In this document: in pieces, positions 8,878-21,623 of the stretch
How positions within the stretch are numbered: position 1 is the stretch's first letter
How the letters are laid out: the number at the start of each line of letters is the position of its first letter
Source: an uncultured Clostridia bacterium
GTDB lineage: Bacteria; Bacillota; Clostridia; UBA1212
NCBI GenBank assembly: GCA_947304585.1
Contig: CAMZBI010000013.1
Location: 1 to 57,844 of the forward strand
Length of the DNA: 57,844 nucleotides
Direction of reading: 5' to 3'
Notes under the pieces: model-generated
Database searches by the model: none
Seen by the model: only the letters and a program-made list of their open reading frames with translations
What the model was told of the DNA's origin: nothing
Program-made: the position numbers and the translations under genes

Positions 8878-9786
8878 TCAGGCCTCCTCAGCCTCTTCCG
8901 CAAGTCTCTTCATCTTTTTGCTCACCGCACTGCCGGAGAGCGGCGGATTCATGAGTGCGCCCAGCTCCGTGTGGGACACGTCGGGATTGGCGACTCTGAA
9001 CTGGGCAAGTATCTTCAGATCGTCCGGCAGCGAATAGAAACCGCCCTTCTCTTTCAGCCTGCGTATGGCTTCCAGTTCTCTCTCCGCGCATTTCCGGGTC
9101 TTTTCGATATTGGCGATGTCGCAGTTCATGACCCGGTTCACGTCGTTGCTCACCTCTCTGCCGGTCTTCGCCACCTGGAATTTGATGGCCTCGGCGGGGG
9201 CTCCCGTGACGGTCAGAAAATCGCTGACGCCCTCCGCGTTTTTAATGTAGCAGACGAATTTGGCACGTCTTTTCGAGACTCCGCTCTTTATGCCGAAATC
9301 AGCCAGAAGCCTTTTGCAAAGAGATGCGGTCTTTTCGTCGCTGAAATATATCTCCACGTAGCATTTGGGCTTTTCAGGGTCCGAAACGGTGCCCGAGGTG
9401 CAGAAAAAGGCCCTTAAGGCGGCGGCTCTGCAGCAGGTGTTTGCAGCGGGTGCATCAAGATCCTCAAGTCCTGTATCCTTACGGCCTTCAAAAATTCCGT
9501 AAAACGCAGAGGGGTAAAAACCCGCCGGAGTCCCGCCAATGCCTTCGCTGACGCAAAAAGCTTTGGCGTCTTCCGTCAACAGTTTCGTGCCGATGAATCT
9601 GATCCTTGAAAGAAGGTCCGGGTTTTTGACCTGTACGAGATCGTCCCCCGTCAGTTCCCCGGCCTTCGCGATACTGTCAACGCCGCAGAGGATGCAGGTA
9701 AAGACAAGTATCTCGGTCTCTCTGCAGCACTTCTTTTTCAGGTCTGACCAGAGAAGTATTTTTCTGACTTCATCGGTGTACGACAT
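8878..9786 (-). CDS. whiA: DNA-binding protein WhiA
   Basis: 302 residues, the usual WhiA length. WhiA joins a degenerate LAGLIDADG homing-endonuclease-like fold (N-terminal two thirds) to a C-terminal helix-turn-helix, seen here in SLPDDLKILAQFR and HTELGALMNPPLSGSAVSKKM. In Actinobacteria it switches on sporulation septation. In Bacillota it affects cell division and chromosome segregation through an unclear mechanism. In Bacillota it usually sits with rapZ and yvcK. Here those genes are absent, and whiA instead starts 6 nt after helD, the end of a clpE-like/helD/whiA operon. No clear terminator follows it. Confidence 0.93.
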   Translation of the reverse strand: MSYTDEVRKILLWSDLKKKCCRETEILVFTCILCGVDSIAKAGELTGDDLVQVKNPDLLSRIRFIGTKLLTEDAKAFCVSEGIGGTPAGFYPSAFYGIFEGRKDTGLEDLDAPAANTCCRAAALRAFFCTSGTVSDPEKPKCYVEIYFSDEKTASLCKRLLADFGIKSGVSKRRAKFVCYIKNAEGVSDFLTVTGAPAEAIKFQVAKTGREVSNDVNRVMNCDIANIEKTRKCAERELEAIRRLKEKGGFYSLPDDLKILAQFRVANPDVSHTELGALMNPPLSGSAVSKKMKRLAEEAEEA

Positions 9787-9792
9787 GGCTCA

Positions 9793-11877
9793 TCACTCAA
9801 GAACTGTGAGTTCGTGCATTGCGCGGGTGGCGGCGGTGTAGAACATGTTGGTGCCGAGCTCGTTGTCGATCTTCACCATGCTTCCGCCCACGTTCAAAAG
9901 GAGAACCGAGTCGAACTCGAGGCCCTTGGCAAGATACACGGGCAGGAAATGGACTTTTCCCCGGGGCATTTCCGGGATGTCCGCCAGTTCCAGAAGCTTC
10001 TTGCTCTCGCTGTCCGATGCGGTGATGACGCTGCACATCGCATAGTCAGACTCCGCAACTTTTTTCAGCCATTTGTTCAGTTCCCCAACGGTATTGGCGG
10101 TGACGTCGCCTTCCATCTCGGATACCTTGATGACTTCCGGTTCGCCGCCCTCCCGAACGCAGGAGACCTCGTTCTGTCTGCCGGTCCTGGCCTTGGCAAA
10201 TTCGGAGATCTGTTTGGTGGAGCGGTAGTTGACGTTCAGCTCGTACTTTTTGAAGTGCTTGCTGCTGAAGGTGTTTTTGATCAGTTCGGTGTAGTCATCG
10301 GTATTGGCAAAGACGTTCTGGGCAATGTCACCCGCAAAAAGCAGGTGGGCCCTCCCGTAACGCTCTTTGATTATCTGAAGCATCACCGGAGAGAGGTCCT
10401 GGGCCTCGTCGCAGAACATGTAGAATACGTTTTCGTCCTCATAGGAGGTATCTATCCTGGTCGCAAGGTACGCCACGGCAACCGCATCCTCGAACATGAG
10501 GACCTCGGTGTTGTAGTCCGGGAACTTTTTGACCGTTTCGGCGTATTCTTCGCCAAGGCTCTCGAGGAAACCTTCGTCGGTGTAGAAGCCCCTGTAGATC
10601 TCCTTAAATGACCTTGCGGGCATCATGTTGTCAAGAGCCGCCTTTATCTCCCCTGCCGTGTTCTCGTCAAAGATGTGGTTCTTGGCAATGAGAAGGTCCG
10701 CAATTGACGAAAGCCTGCCGGCAAGAGTCTTTTCCTGGAACTGGAGCTCGAAAAGGTATTTGATGTCCTCTGCCTTGATCCTGAACTCTTTCGCGCCGTC
10801 GGATTCCGGGAGGGAATAGATTATGTCGACGGGTTTGAAGCAGTGGTTCTCGTAATAAAGAACGTACTTTTTCAGCAGGTCCAGGAACAGGGAGCTGTTC
10901 TTGAATTTTACCGCCTCCACAAGTTTGCCGTCGGTGTCCGCCAGCATACGCTCCACAGAATTGTCCCTGCCGGAATACTCGATATCCTTTCCGTCGAGGA
11001 TGTCCCGTATAAACTGCTCCTGGGTCATGGTGGTCACGTTTTCCTCGCCAAGGTCCGGGAGGATGTGGGAGATGTACGCCGCAAAGGCGCTGTTGGGGGA
11101 CAGTACCACGATGGAATCCCTGCCGGTAATCTTCTTTCTGAAAGAGTACATGATGTATGCGATCTTGTGCATGGCCACGGAGGACTTTCCGCTGCCCGCA
11201 CAGCCGGCGATCACGTGGACGCCGTCGATCATGTCTCTAACGATCCTGTTCTGATCCTTCTGGAGGGAGGCTGCGATAACCTTCAGCCTGTCGGAGGCGT
11301 TCTCCGAGAGGATCTCTCTTAAGAATTCGTCGTCCGAAGGCAGGTTGATGTCCTGGGCGGAGGCCAGAACGCCGTCCTTCCAGGAGAACCGCCTCTTCTG
11401 GGTGAGGATGCCCTGCTTTACGTCGTTGTTGACGGTAAAGGAGGCCTCTCCCGGCTCGCACTCATAGTAGAGGGTGCTGACGGGGGCACGCCAGTCGATG
11501 ATCACCGGGATGTAGTCGTTGTCGAACAGCGAGTACACGCCAATGTAGTACACTTTTTCCCTGTTTTTAGTATTAAAGATCACCTTGCCGAAGTAAGGGG
11601 AGCTGAGCTGCTTTGAGAGATTGCGGAGCTTCTGCTGGGACATGTCGTAGTTGGTGAGATTGGCGTGTTCATACTGAAGCCAGTCGTTTCTCTCGTCAAC
11701 GTGCATTTCCCGGAAGTAATCGATAAATATCTGCCTGTCGCTCAGCACTTTTTCCTTCTGGAAATCTATCTTGACCGCCAGTTTTTTTATCTCTTCAAGA
11801 ATGATCGCCACCATCTTTTCGGAATGGGCGACTTCTGCATCGAATTCTTCCTTGGTAAGTCTGGTTTTTCCGTTCAT
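9793..11877 (-). CDS. helD: HelD-like superfamily 1 helicase (RNA polymerase recycling factor)
   Basis: 694 residues. The N-terminal 90 residues are predicted coiled coil, as in HelD, where this arm reaches into the RNA polymerase channels. Walker A is GCAGSGKSS at 225-233. Walker B is FCDEAQDLSPV in the middle. The C-terminal helicase motifs include FLPVYLAKGLEFDSVLLLN and AATRAMHELTVL. HelD proteins use ATP to free RNA polymerase from DNA and RNA. The family also includes UvrD/RecD-like helicases, so the RNA polymerase role is inferred from the architecture. The ATG at 11877 follows GGAGGAGGG. The clpE-like stop is 19 nt upstream and whiA begins 6 nt downstream, so the three genes are very likely co-transcribed. 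Confidence 0.85.
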   Translation of the reverse strand: MNGKTRLTKEEFDAEVAHSEKMVAIILEEIKKLAVKIDFQKEKVLSDRQIFIDYFREMHVDERNDWLQYEHANLTNYDMSQQKLRNLSKQLSSPYFGKVIFNTKNREKVYYIGVYSLFDNDYIPVIIDWRAPVSTLYYECEPGEASFTVNNDVKQGILTQKRRFSWKDGVLASAQDINLPSDDEFLREILSENASDRLKVIAASLQKDQNRIVRDMIDGVHVIAGCAGSGKSSVAMHKIAYIMYSFRKKITGRDSIVVLSPNSAFAAYISHILPDLGEENVTTMTQEQFIRDILDGKDIEYSGRDNSVERMLADTDGKLVEAVKFKNSSLFLDLLKKYVLYYENHCFKPVDIIYSLPESDGAKEFRIKAEDIKYLFELQFQEKTLAGRLSSIADLLIAKNHIFDENTAGEIKAALDNMMPARSFKEIYRGFYTDEGFLESLGEEYAETVKKFPDYNTEVLMFEDAVAVAYLATRIDTSYEDENVFYMFCDEAQDLSPVMLQIIKERYGRAHLLFAGDIAQNVFANTDDYTELIKNTFSSKHFKKYELNVNYRSTKQISEFAKARTGRQNEVSCVREGGEPEVIKVSEMEGDVTANTVGELNKWLKKVAESDYAMCSVITASDSESKKLLELADIPEMPRGKVHFLPVYLAKGLEFDSVLLLNVGGSMVKIDNELGTNMFYTAATRAMHELTVLE

Positions 11878-11896
11878 AACACCCTCCTCCGCGGGA

Positions 11897-14413
11897 TCAG
11901 GCCGCGGTTACGGTGAGCTTGCCGTCCTGTTCGTCGACAACCACTTTAAGAACACCCTCCAGTTCTCCTTTGAGAGTCTTCTCCGCAAGGTCGTCCTCTA
12001 TATTCTTCTGGATGTACCTTCTGAGAGGTCTTGCTCCGTATTCCTCTTCAAAACCGTTCTTCACGATCAGTTCCACGGCTTTGTCTGTGACTTCCAGCTC
12101 CATTCCGTGGCTCTCGCACTGGGCGGCAACTTCTTTCAGCATGAGCTTCGTGATGGCGATAAGGGAGTCATGGCCAAGGGCGTCGAAAACCACTATCTCG
12201 TCGATCCTGTTGAGGAACTCAGGCCTGAACACCTTTTTGAGGGCGTTCTCCGCAGCCTGCTGGGCGTCTCCCGCAGCGTCATTGGCGCCAAAGCCAAGAG
12301 TCACGCCATTCTGCTTTCCGTAGGCGTTGGTGGTAAGTATGATGACCGTGTTTTCAAAATTCACCACTCTGCCCTGGCTGTCGGTGAGTCTGCCGTCGTC
12401 AAGGATCTGGAGGAGTATGTTGAAAACGTCCGGATGGGCTTTTTCGATCTCGTCGAAAAGTATCACCGAATAGGGGTGCCTGCGGACTTTCTCCGTGAGC
12501 TGGCCCGCTTCGTCATAGCCAACGTATCCGGGAGGCGCTCCGATGAGTTTGGCCACCGTGTGCTTTTCCATATATTCAGACATATCCAGTCTTATCATGG
12601 ACTCGGTGGTCCCGAAAAGAAGGATGGACAGCTGTTTTACCAGTTCCGTCTTGCCGACGCCTGTGGGTCCCGCAAAGATGAAGGACGAGGGCTTGAACCT
12701 CTTTCTAAAGCCCGACCTGTTCCTTCTGATGGCCCTTGCCACGCAGGAGACCGCTCTGTCCTGGCCAATGACATGCTGCTTGAGTTCGTCTTCAAGCTTA
12801 AGAAGCCTCTCAGCCTCTTCGGCGCTTATCATCTGCACAGGTATGCCCGTCCAGGTCTCGATTACCCTTGCCACGTCCTCGTAAGTCACTTCAACGTAGC
12901 TGGAAGCCTCAAGTTCCTTTATCTCCGAATTGATCTTAGCTATCACCGAGGTCTTGTCAGCTCTGGCTCTGTAAAGCTCCGTCTCAGCGTCGTCCACCAC
13001 AACAGCGTCGCCGCCGTCGCTCTGGGCCACCACCGCAGGCTTTTTCTGGGACTCCGCGATCTCGGAATCGATCTTTTTGATCTCCTCCTCCACCGCCTGG
13101 ATCTCCAGCTTTTTGTCGTGGATCATCTCCGGCACCTTGTTCCTGAGGTTTGCCCTGGAGCAGGCCTCGTCGAAAACGTCTATGGCCTTGTCGGGCAGGA
13201 ATCTGTCGTTTATGTAGCGCTGGGAAAGCCTCACGCAGTCAGTGAGCAGTTCGTCGCTGATCCTGACCTTGTGATATTCTTCGTAGGTGCTTCTGAGACC
13301 TTTAAGGATCTCCACCGTGTCAGCGACCGAGGGTTCCTCAACCATAACGGGCTGGAAACGCCTTTCGAGAGCGCCGTCCTTTTCAATGTATTTGCGGTAT
13401 TCCTTGAGGGTTGTGGTTCCGATGACCTGTATCTCGCCTCTTGAAAGGGCCGGCTTTAAGATATTGGCGGCGTTGAGAGAGCCTTCAGCCTCCCCTGCGC
13501 CAATGATATTGTGGAGCTCGTCGATCACCAGGATAATGTTGCCGGCTTTCTTTACGTCGTCAATGGTACCCTTCATGCGGCTCTCAAACTGGCCTCTGAA
13601 CTGGGTGCCCGCCACAAGCGCGGTAAGGTCAAGCACCACGACCACCTTGTCCTGAAGGCCGAATGGCACCTCGCGCCTTACGATCCTCTGGGCAAGTCCC
13701 TCCGCAATAGCAGTCTTTCCGACGCCGGGCTCGCCAATGAGAGCAGGGTTGTTCTTGGTCCTGCGGTTAAGGATCTGGATGACCCTGTCTGTCTCCCTGT
13801 CCCTGCCCACAACTCTGTCCAGGCTGCCGTTTCTGGCTTTTTCGTTGAGATCTATTCCGTAGTTAGAGAGGAATTTGTACTTCTTTATGTCGAACTCGCC
13901 GGCGCTCTTTTTACCGTCTTCGGTTTTCTTTCCGGTCTGAGCGGTGTTCTCCGGAGCGCCCTGACCGTTTTCGGCTTTCATTCTCTCATCCATGCTTCGT
14001 TTTATCGCATCCATGATGCTCGGGCCGTTTTTCTGCATGTCCCGTAAAAATCTTCCGATATCCGGGGTGTTGGTGGCGGACTTTTTGCTTTCTGCGTCTT
14101 TATCATCCGTATCCTTGTCTTCTCCGTCACCGTCGTTTTTGTTCTCTCCTTCAGCCTCAGGAGGATCCAGAGCGCTGTCGTCAAAATTTTCCAACATATT
14201 GTCGATATCGCCGGACATGTTCTCGATGTCCTCTTCGGAAAGGCCGAAGCCCTTCATAATGCCGTTCATCTGATCCCTGTTCATATTGTAGGCACAGGCA
14301 AGGCAGATCCTTAAAAGTCTGCCCGGTTTTCCCGTGGAGGGATCCACTTCCTGAGCGTTGATCACCGCTCTTCTCTTTCCGCATATCATGCAAAGACCGT
14401 TTCCGTTGTCCAT
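11897..14413 (-). CDS. clpE: ClpE/ClpC-like AAA+ unfoldase with N-terminal zinc finger
   Basis: 838 residues with two AAA+ modules: Walker A GEPGVGKTA in the first and GPTGVGKTE in the second. The N-terminus has a four-cysteine zinc motif, C8-x2-C11 and C37-x2-C40, as in ClpE, rather than the repeat domain of ClpB/ClpC. A middle coiled-coil segment lies between the modules (KKLEIQAVEEEIKKIDSE). Such unfoldases feed damaged proteins to ClpP. The ClpP-docking loop was not identified with certainty, so disaggregase activity remains possible. I start at 14413, MDNGNGLCMIC, because AAGGAGAA precedes it. The frame is open 22 codons further. No CtsR or CIRCE operator is visible upstream. Confidence 0.88.
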   Translation of the reverse strand: MDNGNGLCMICGKRRAVINAQEVDPSTGKPGRLLRICLACAYNMNRDQMNGIMKGFGLSEEDIENMSGDIDNMLENFDDSALDPPEAEGENKNDGDGEDKDTDDKDAESKKSATNTPDIGRFLRDMQKNGPSIMDAIKRSMDERMKAENGQGAPENTAQTGKKTEDGKKSAGEFDIKKYKFLSNYGIDLNEKARNGSLDRVVGRDRETDRVIQILNRRTKNNPALIGEPGVGKTAIAEGLAQRIVRREVPFGLQDKVVVVLDLTALVAGTQFRGQFESRMKGTIDDVKKAGNIILVIDELHNIIGAGEAEGSLNAANILKPALSRGEIQVIGTTTLKEYRKYIEKDGALERRFQPVMVEEPSVADTVEILKGLRSTYEEYHKVRISDELLTDCVRLSQRYINDRFLPDKAIDVFDEACSRANLRNKVPEMIHDKKLEIQAVEEEIKKIDSEIAESQKKPAVVAQSDGGDAVVVDDAETELYRARADKTSVIAKINSEIKELEASSYVEVTYEDVARVIETWTGIPVQMISAEEAERLLKLEDELKQHVIGQDRAVSCVARAIRRNRSGFRKRFKPSSFIFAGPTGVGKTELVKQLSILLFGTTESMIRLDMSEYMEKHTVAKLIGAPPGYVGYDEAGQLTEKVRRHPYSVILFDEIEKAHPDVFNILLQILDDGRLTDSQGRVVNFENTVIILTTNAYGKQNGVTLGFGANDAAGDAQQAAENALKKVFRPEFLNRIDEIVVFDALGHDSLIAITKLMLKEVAAQCESHGMELEVTDKAVELIVKNGFEEEYGARPLRRYIQKNIEDDLAEKTLKGELEGVLKVVVDEQDGKLTVTAA

Positions 14414-14546
14414 TTGTACATGTTCTCCTTTCTTCTGTCGCAAAAGGCGAATCATTGGCGAATCCTTGTTTTTTCGCAAATCATCGGTTTTTCGTGGATT
14501 TGTGACCCTTCGCCGAGGTCTTTTTGTCCCGCGAAATTAGTGAATA

Positions 14547-14575
14547 TTCTTACCACATTCCGGCGGTTTTGTCAA
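14547..14575 (-). promoter_or_regulatory. Candidate promoter of the clpE-helD-whiA operon
   Basis: The minus strand reads TTGACA (14570-14575), a 17-nt spacer and TAAGAA (14547-14552). The -35 is perfect and the -10 is weak, which would suit a regulated gene. It implies a leader of about 130 nt. Confidence 0.55.
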
Positions 14576-14632
14576 TATCCCCCGCCGGCCACGTTTCAAG
14601 GTTCATTTAATATGTCTTCTCCGGGGCTATTT

Positions 14633-17437
<2,805 letters not shown>

Positions 17438-17465
17438 AACTACTCACCAATTGCACTGCGCAATT

Positions 17466-17805
17466 CACTCGCGGCGTCAGCCGCGCATCACTCGCCGCAG
17501 GCGCATCACTCGAGCCGAAGGCTCGCACCACTTGCGGCGTCAGCCGCACACCACTCGCCGAAGGCAATCACTCGCGGCGTCAGCCGCGCACCACTCGAGC
17601 CGGAGGCACGCATCACTCGAGCCGAAGGCTCGCACCACTTGCGGCGTCAGCCGCGCACCACTCGCCGAAGGCAATCACTCGCGGCGTCAGCCGCGCATCA
17701 CTCGTGCCGGAGGCACGCACCACTCGAGCCGAAGGCTCGCACCACTCGCGGGGTCAGCCGCGCACCATTCGCCGTAGGCTCGCACCACTCGCGGCGTCAG
17801 CCGCG
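17466..17805. repeat. Micro-palindrome array between uvrB and uvrA
   Basis: About 16 head-to-tail units of 17-23 nt fill the gap. Each has a short CACTC-like linker and a tiny perfect palindrome. The palindromes fall into a few types: GCGGC-gtca-GCCGC, CGAGCC-gaa-GGCTCG, GCC-gaa-GGC and CGTGCC-gga-GGCACG. There is a higher order too: the CGAGCC type recurs at 17507, 17614 and 17721, exactly 107 nt apart, and the intervening unit order is conserved. The last unit abuts the uvrB stop codon. In RNA the array would be a string of small hairpins. It is not CRISPR: there are no long constant repeats with unique spacers. Confidence 0.95.
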
Positions 17806-19863
17806 CTACTTCACGAAGCGCATCATTTCCTTTAAAACGTCTCTTGCCCTTGCCGCAAGCTCAAATTCCATTTCCGCAGCATAAGACATCATCACGTCTC
17901 TCAGCATGTCGACGCAGGTCTCGGGCGGCACCGACTCGTTGATGGCGGGGAGTATCTTTGCCGCATTGGCGTAGACGTCCCTGAGAGTTTTGACAGCGTC
18001 CTGCCTCTTTCCGGAGGGAAGTCCACGGCTCCCCTTGGGCAGTCTCTTTTCGGAAAGGTCTTCCGAGGTTGCTGATTCGATGATCCTAGCCACGTTCTTT
18101 TTGATGGTCTGGGGCGTGATACCGTTGGCGTCGTTGTATTCCTTCTGGATCTTTCTGCGCCGGTTCGTCTCGTCGATGGCGTTTTTCATCGAGTCGGTTA
18201 TACTGTCGGCATACATTATGACTGTGCCTGAAGCATTTCTCGCGGCCCTTCCCACAGTCTGGATAAGAGATGTCTCGCTGCGGAGGAAGCCCTCCTTGTC
18301 GGCATCCAGGATCGCCACCAGTGAGACCTCAGGGATGTCAAGACCCTCTCTAAGGAGGTTGATGCCCACGAGAACGTCAAACTCGCCAAGGCGAAGATCT
18401 CTTATGATCTCCATACGCTCGGTGGTCTGAACGTCCGAGTGGAGATATTTGACCCTTATCCCCAGCTTGGCAAGATAGTCCGTGAGGCTCTCCGCCATTT
18501 TCTTCGTGAGTGTCGTGACCAGGACACGCTCGTTCAGTTTTGCCCGCTCCCTGATCTCGGCAATGAGATCGTCGATCTGGTTTTCAACAGGCCTTACTAT
18601 TATCTCAGGATCCAGAAGTCCGGTGGGTCTGATGACCTGTTCCACCACTCTTGACGCCAATTTTCTCTCATACTCCGCAGGCGTTGCCGAAACAAAGACG
18701 GTCTGGCCGATCTTGGCGTTGAATTCAGAGAAATTCAGGGGCCGGTTGTCGAAGGCGGAGGGAAGTCTGAATCCGTACTCGATGAGGGCACTCTTTCTCG
18801 CCCTGTCCCCGTTGTACATCGCTCTGATTTGGGGCACCGTGGCGTGGGATTCGTCTATAAAAAGGATAAAATCGTCGGGGAAATAATCGATGAGGGTCTT
18901 TGGCGGTACCCCCTCTGCCCTTCCGCCAATGTGCCTTGAATAATTCTCGATGCCCTGGCAAAAACCTGTCTCTCTGAGCATTTCCACGTCATAACGCGTC
19001 CTCTGCTCGATCCGCTCGGCCTCAAGGGGTTTGCCGATCCTCTTGAAATATGCGACCCGCTCCTCCATCTCTTCAAGGATGGTGTCGGCGGCTCTAAGGA
19101 TCTTGTCGGTCTTAGTGGCGTAGTGGGAGGCGGGGAAAATAGCAACGTGACTTCTGGTGCCTATGACCTCTCCGGTCACAAAATCGATCTCCGTCATCCG
19201 GTCTATCTCGTCGCCAAAGAATTCGATCCTGATCAGGTGGGTCGACATGTCCGAGGGTATCACCTCGATAACGTCGCCCCTTACTCTGAACCTGTTACGC
19301 TGAAGGTCCAGGTCGTTCCGCTCGTACCGCATGTCCACAAGCTTCACGATCACTTCGTCCCTGTCCTTGATCATACCGGGACGGAGGGAGAGCATGAGAT
19401 CGATGTAATCCTCCGGATCTCCGAGGCCGTAAATGCAGGAGACGCTGGCAACGATGATAACGTCCCTTCGCTCGAAGAGCGCAGCGGTTGCCGAGTGCCT
19501 CAGCCTGTCGATCTCGTCGTTTATGGTAGCATCCTTTTCGATATAGGTGTCGGTGGATGCGATGTATGCCTCCGGCTGGTAGTAATCGTAGTAGGACACA
19601 AAATATTCCACGCAGTTGTCGGGGAAAAACTCCCGGAATTCCGAGCAGAGCTGGGCGGCAAGGGTCTTGTTGTGGGCAATGACGAGCGCCGGTCTGCCGA
19701 CGTTTGCGATCACATTGGCCATAGTAAAGGTCTTGCCGGAGCCGGTGACGCCAAGGAGCACCTGAGCCTTTTCGCCTTTTTGTATGCCCTCTGTAAGAGA
19801 GGCTATGGCCTGGGGCTGGTCTCCGGTGGGTTTGAAAGGTGATTGCAGTTTGAATTCAGACAT
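17806..19863 (-). CDS. uvrB: Excinuclease ABC subunit B
   Basis: 685 residues, full length. UvrB is the helicase-like damage-verification subunit that UvrA loads and UvrC then engages. Walker A is [12 protein letters not shown]. The beta-hairpin region that locks DNA is recognisable in [12 protein letters not shown]. Helicase motifs include [11 protein letters not shown] and [10 protein letters not shown]. The C-terminal UVR motif ([20 protein letters not shown]) that binds UvrC is intact. I choose the ATG at 19863 ([10 protein letters not shown]), 13 nt after the dapF stop. The upstream TTG in frame overlaps dapF. The ribosome binding site is weak, suggesting coupling to dapF. Its stop codon directly borders the repeat array. 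Confidence 0.96.
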   Translation of the reverse strand: MSEFKLQSPFKPTGDQPQAIASLTEGIQKGEKAQVLLGVTGSGKTFTMANVIANVGRPALVIAHNKTLAAQLCSEFREFFPDNCVEYFVSYYDYYQPEAYIASTDTYIEKDATINDEIDRLRHSATAALFERRDVIIVASVSCIYGLGDPEDYIDLMLSLRPGMIKDRDEVIVKLVDMRYERNDLDLQRNRFRVRGDVIEVIPSDMSTHLIRIEFFGDEIDRMTEIDFVTGEVIGTRSHVAIFPASHYATKTDKILRAADTILEEMEERVAYFKRIGKPLEAERIEQRTRYDVEMLRETGFCQGIENYSRHIGGRAEGVPPKTLIDYFPDDFILFIDESHATVPQIRAMYNGDRARKSALIEYGFRLPSAFDNRPLNFSEFNAKIGQTVFVSATPAEYERKLASRVVEQVIRPTGLLDPEIIVRPVENQIDDLIAEIRERAKLNERVLVTTLTKKMAESLTDYLAKLGIRVKYLHSDVQTTERMEIIRDLRLGEFDVLVGINLLREGLDIPEVSLVAILDADKEGFLRSETSLIQTVGRAARNASGTVIMYADSITDSMKNAIDETNRRRKIQKEYNDANGITPQTIKKNVARIIESATSEDLSEKRLPKGSRGLPSGKRQDAVKTLRDVYANAAKILPAINESVPPETCVDMLRDVMMSYAAEMEFELAARARDVLKEMMRFVK

Positions 19864-19876
19864 TTTTGACGGAAAA

Positions 19877-20725
19877 TCAGGCAAAATAAACGCCTTCGCA
19901 CACTGTTTCGCAGGGGCCTGTCATCAGCACGTCGCCCCCGTCCCAGAATATTTCAAGGTCGCCGCCGGGGAGTTTAACCTTAACGTTCCCCCTGCGGGCC
20001 CGTCCGGTTTTAACAGCAGCCACCGCCGCAGCGCAGGCTCCCGTGCCGCAGGCCATGGTCTCGCCGGATCCCCTCTCCCAGACCCGCATATTCAGAACGT
20101 TTCCGCTTTCGGGTATCACAAATTCGGTGTTGACGCTCTCCGGGAAAGCCTCGGAAAACTCAAAAGCGGGACCGATCTTCTCTATTTCAAGGTCCTTGAG
20201 GCTGCGAAGTCCGAGAGGACTTTCATTGGCAAATATCACACAGTGGGGGTTGCCCATGGACACAGGGAATACTTCGTATTCTTTTCCGAGAACCGCAAGC
20301 TTCTCGCCTGCAAATTTTTCAGGGTCTGCAGGTATGTCCCGGAGCTCAAACACAGGGGTGCCCATGTTCACAGTGGCGGCTTTGCAGACGTCCCCCTCGC
20401 AGACAAGTTCCAGGTGTTTTTCCCCGGACAGGGTCATTATATCGATGCTTTTGCTGCCTTCTGTAAGACCTCTGTCGTAGAGATATTTGCCCACGCAGCG
20501 GATACCGTTGCCGCACATCTTTCCCCTCGAGCCGTCCGCGTTGTAGATGTCCATGGAGAAAAGACCGTCAGCATTCTTGCCGATGAGGATCAGGCCGTCC
20601 GCGCCGATCCCTTTGTGGCGGTCGCTCACTTTTATCGAAAGCGAAGAAGGGTCTGAAACCCTTTCCTCTTCGGTGTAGACGTAGATGTAATCGTTGCCGA
20701 TCCCGTGCATTTTGGTGAATTTCAA
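19877..20725 (-). CDS. dapF: Diaminopimelate epimerase
   Basis: 282 residues, typical length. It converts LL- to meso-diaminopimelate, the last step before lysine and the cross-linking residue of peptidoglycan. It is a cofactor-independent racemase using two cysteines as base and acid. Both are visible in their motifs: MCGNGIRC in the first half and [11 protein letters not shown] in the second. The N-terminus [12 protein letters not shown] is characteristic. It lies 37 nt after mrp and 13 nt before uvrB in the same direction, so it is part of a longer transcript. Confidence 0.96.
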   Translation of the reverse strand: MKFTKMHGIGNDYIYVYTEEERVSDPSSLSIKVSDRHKGIGADGLILIGKNADGLFSMDIYNADGSRGKMCGNGIRCVGKYLYDRGLTEGSKSIDIMTLSGEKHLELVCEGDVCKAATVNMGTPVFELRDIPADPEKFAGEKLAVLGKEYEVFPVSMGNPHCVIFANESPLGLRSLKDLEIEKIGPAFEFSEAFPESVNTEFVIPESGNVLNMRVWERGSGETMACGTGACAAAVAAVKTGRARRGNVKVKLPGGDLEIFWDGGDVLMTGPCETVCEGVYFA

Positions 20726-20762
20726 GCCCTCACTCCCCTTCTTTATCAGTTTAAAACCCTTT

Positions 20763-21602
20763 TCACTGCTCCAGCAGCCCGTTTACCGCATCGGCGGCCG
20801 GCTTTATTCCGTCGCACTCGTAGAGTTCGATCATTCCTTTGTCGCAGGCAGCGGCAAGCTTCGGATCTATCGGTATTTTGGCCACGGTCTTTATGTCAAA
20901 CTTTTCGGCTGTCTTTTCCACGTTGCTCTCGCCGAAGATTGCATGCTTTCCGCCGCACTCCGGGCAGACGAAATAGGACATGTTTTCAACGATGCCCAGC
21001 ACAGGTATGTTCATTATCTCCGCCATTTTCACCGCCTTGCCCACGATCATGGAAACAAGTTCCTGGGGCGACGTGACGACTACAATTCCGTCCACCGGCA
21101 GCGACTGGAAGACGGTCAGCGGAACGTCTCCGGTTCCGGGAGGCATGTCCACGAACAGGAAATCCACGTCCTCCCAGATCACGTCGGTCCAGAACTGTTT
21201 GACCGCGCCGGCAATGACCGGTCCTCTCCAGATCACCGGATCCTCACTGTTCTCAAGGAGCAGGTTCACGGACATCACTTCAACCCCGGTCTTTGAAAGC
21301 ACCGGGTAAATACCCATGTTGTCGGAAGTAGCATTGCCGGTCATGCCGAAAAGCTTCGGTATGGAGGGCCCGGTTATATCCGCATCCAGGATACCCACGT
21401 TGTAGCCTCTTCTTCTCATCTCAACGGCCAGCATCGAGGTGACAAGGGATTTGCCCACGCCACCTTTGCCGCTGACTACGCCGATCACTTTTTTTATCTC
21501 GCTCAGCTGATTCATCGGTGCCAGGAAGCTGTTTTTTGAAGTCTCCGCCTCGCCGCACTTCGATGCGCAGTTATTGCAGTCGTGATTACAAGTCTCACTC
21601 AT
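20763..21602 (-). CDS. mrp: Mrp/NBP35 family Fe-S cluster carrier ATPase
   Basis: 279 residues. It has the deviant Walker A motif SGKGGVGKS of the MinD/Mrp family near residue 40, and the C-terminal CPEC pair (VCPECGGKHAIFGES) that binds a bridging Fe-S cluster between two monomers. The extra N-terminal cysteines CNHDCNNCASKC resemble the N-terminal cluster site of Nbp35-type proteins. Such proteins deliver Fe-S clusters to target enzymes. The adjacent ispG encodes a 4Fe-4S enzyme, a sensible recipient, though that is inference. The ATG at 21602 has GGAG upstream. A GTG four codons earlier overlaps that site. Confidence 0.9.
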   Translation of the reverse strand: MSETCNHDCNNCASKCGEAETSKNSFLAPMNQLSEIKKVIGVVSGKGGVGKSLVTSMLAVEMRRRGYNVGILDADITGPSIPKLFGMTGNATSDNMGIYPVLSKTGVEVMSVNLLLENSEDPVIWRGPVIAGAVKQFWTDVIWEDVDFLFVDMPPGTGDVPLTVFQSLPVDGIVVVTSPQELVSMIVGKAVKMAEIMNIPVLGIVENMSYFVCPECGGKHAIFGESNVEKTAEKFDIKTVAKIPIDPKLAAACDKGMIELYECDGIKPAADAVNGLLEQ

Positions 21603-21623
21603 TTTAACTAACACTCCAATACA

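Noticed and set aside
11771..13444. Long plus-strand ORF opposite the clpE-like gene
   Set aside because: Antisense shadow of a well-supported AAA+ gene; no ribosome binding site or family match.
14414..14632. CtsR or CIRCE operator upstream of the clpE-like gene
   Set aside because: I looked for the AGGTCAAA-type tandem and the TTAGCACTC/GAGTGCTAA inverted repeat and found neither.
17466..17805. Possible CRISPR array
   Set aside because: Units are only 17-23 nt, palindromes vary in type, linkers are nearly constant rather than unique, and no cas genes are present.
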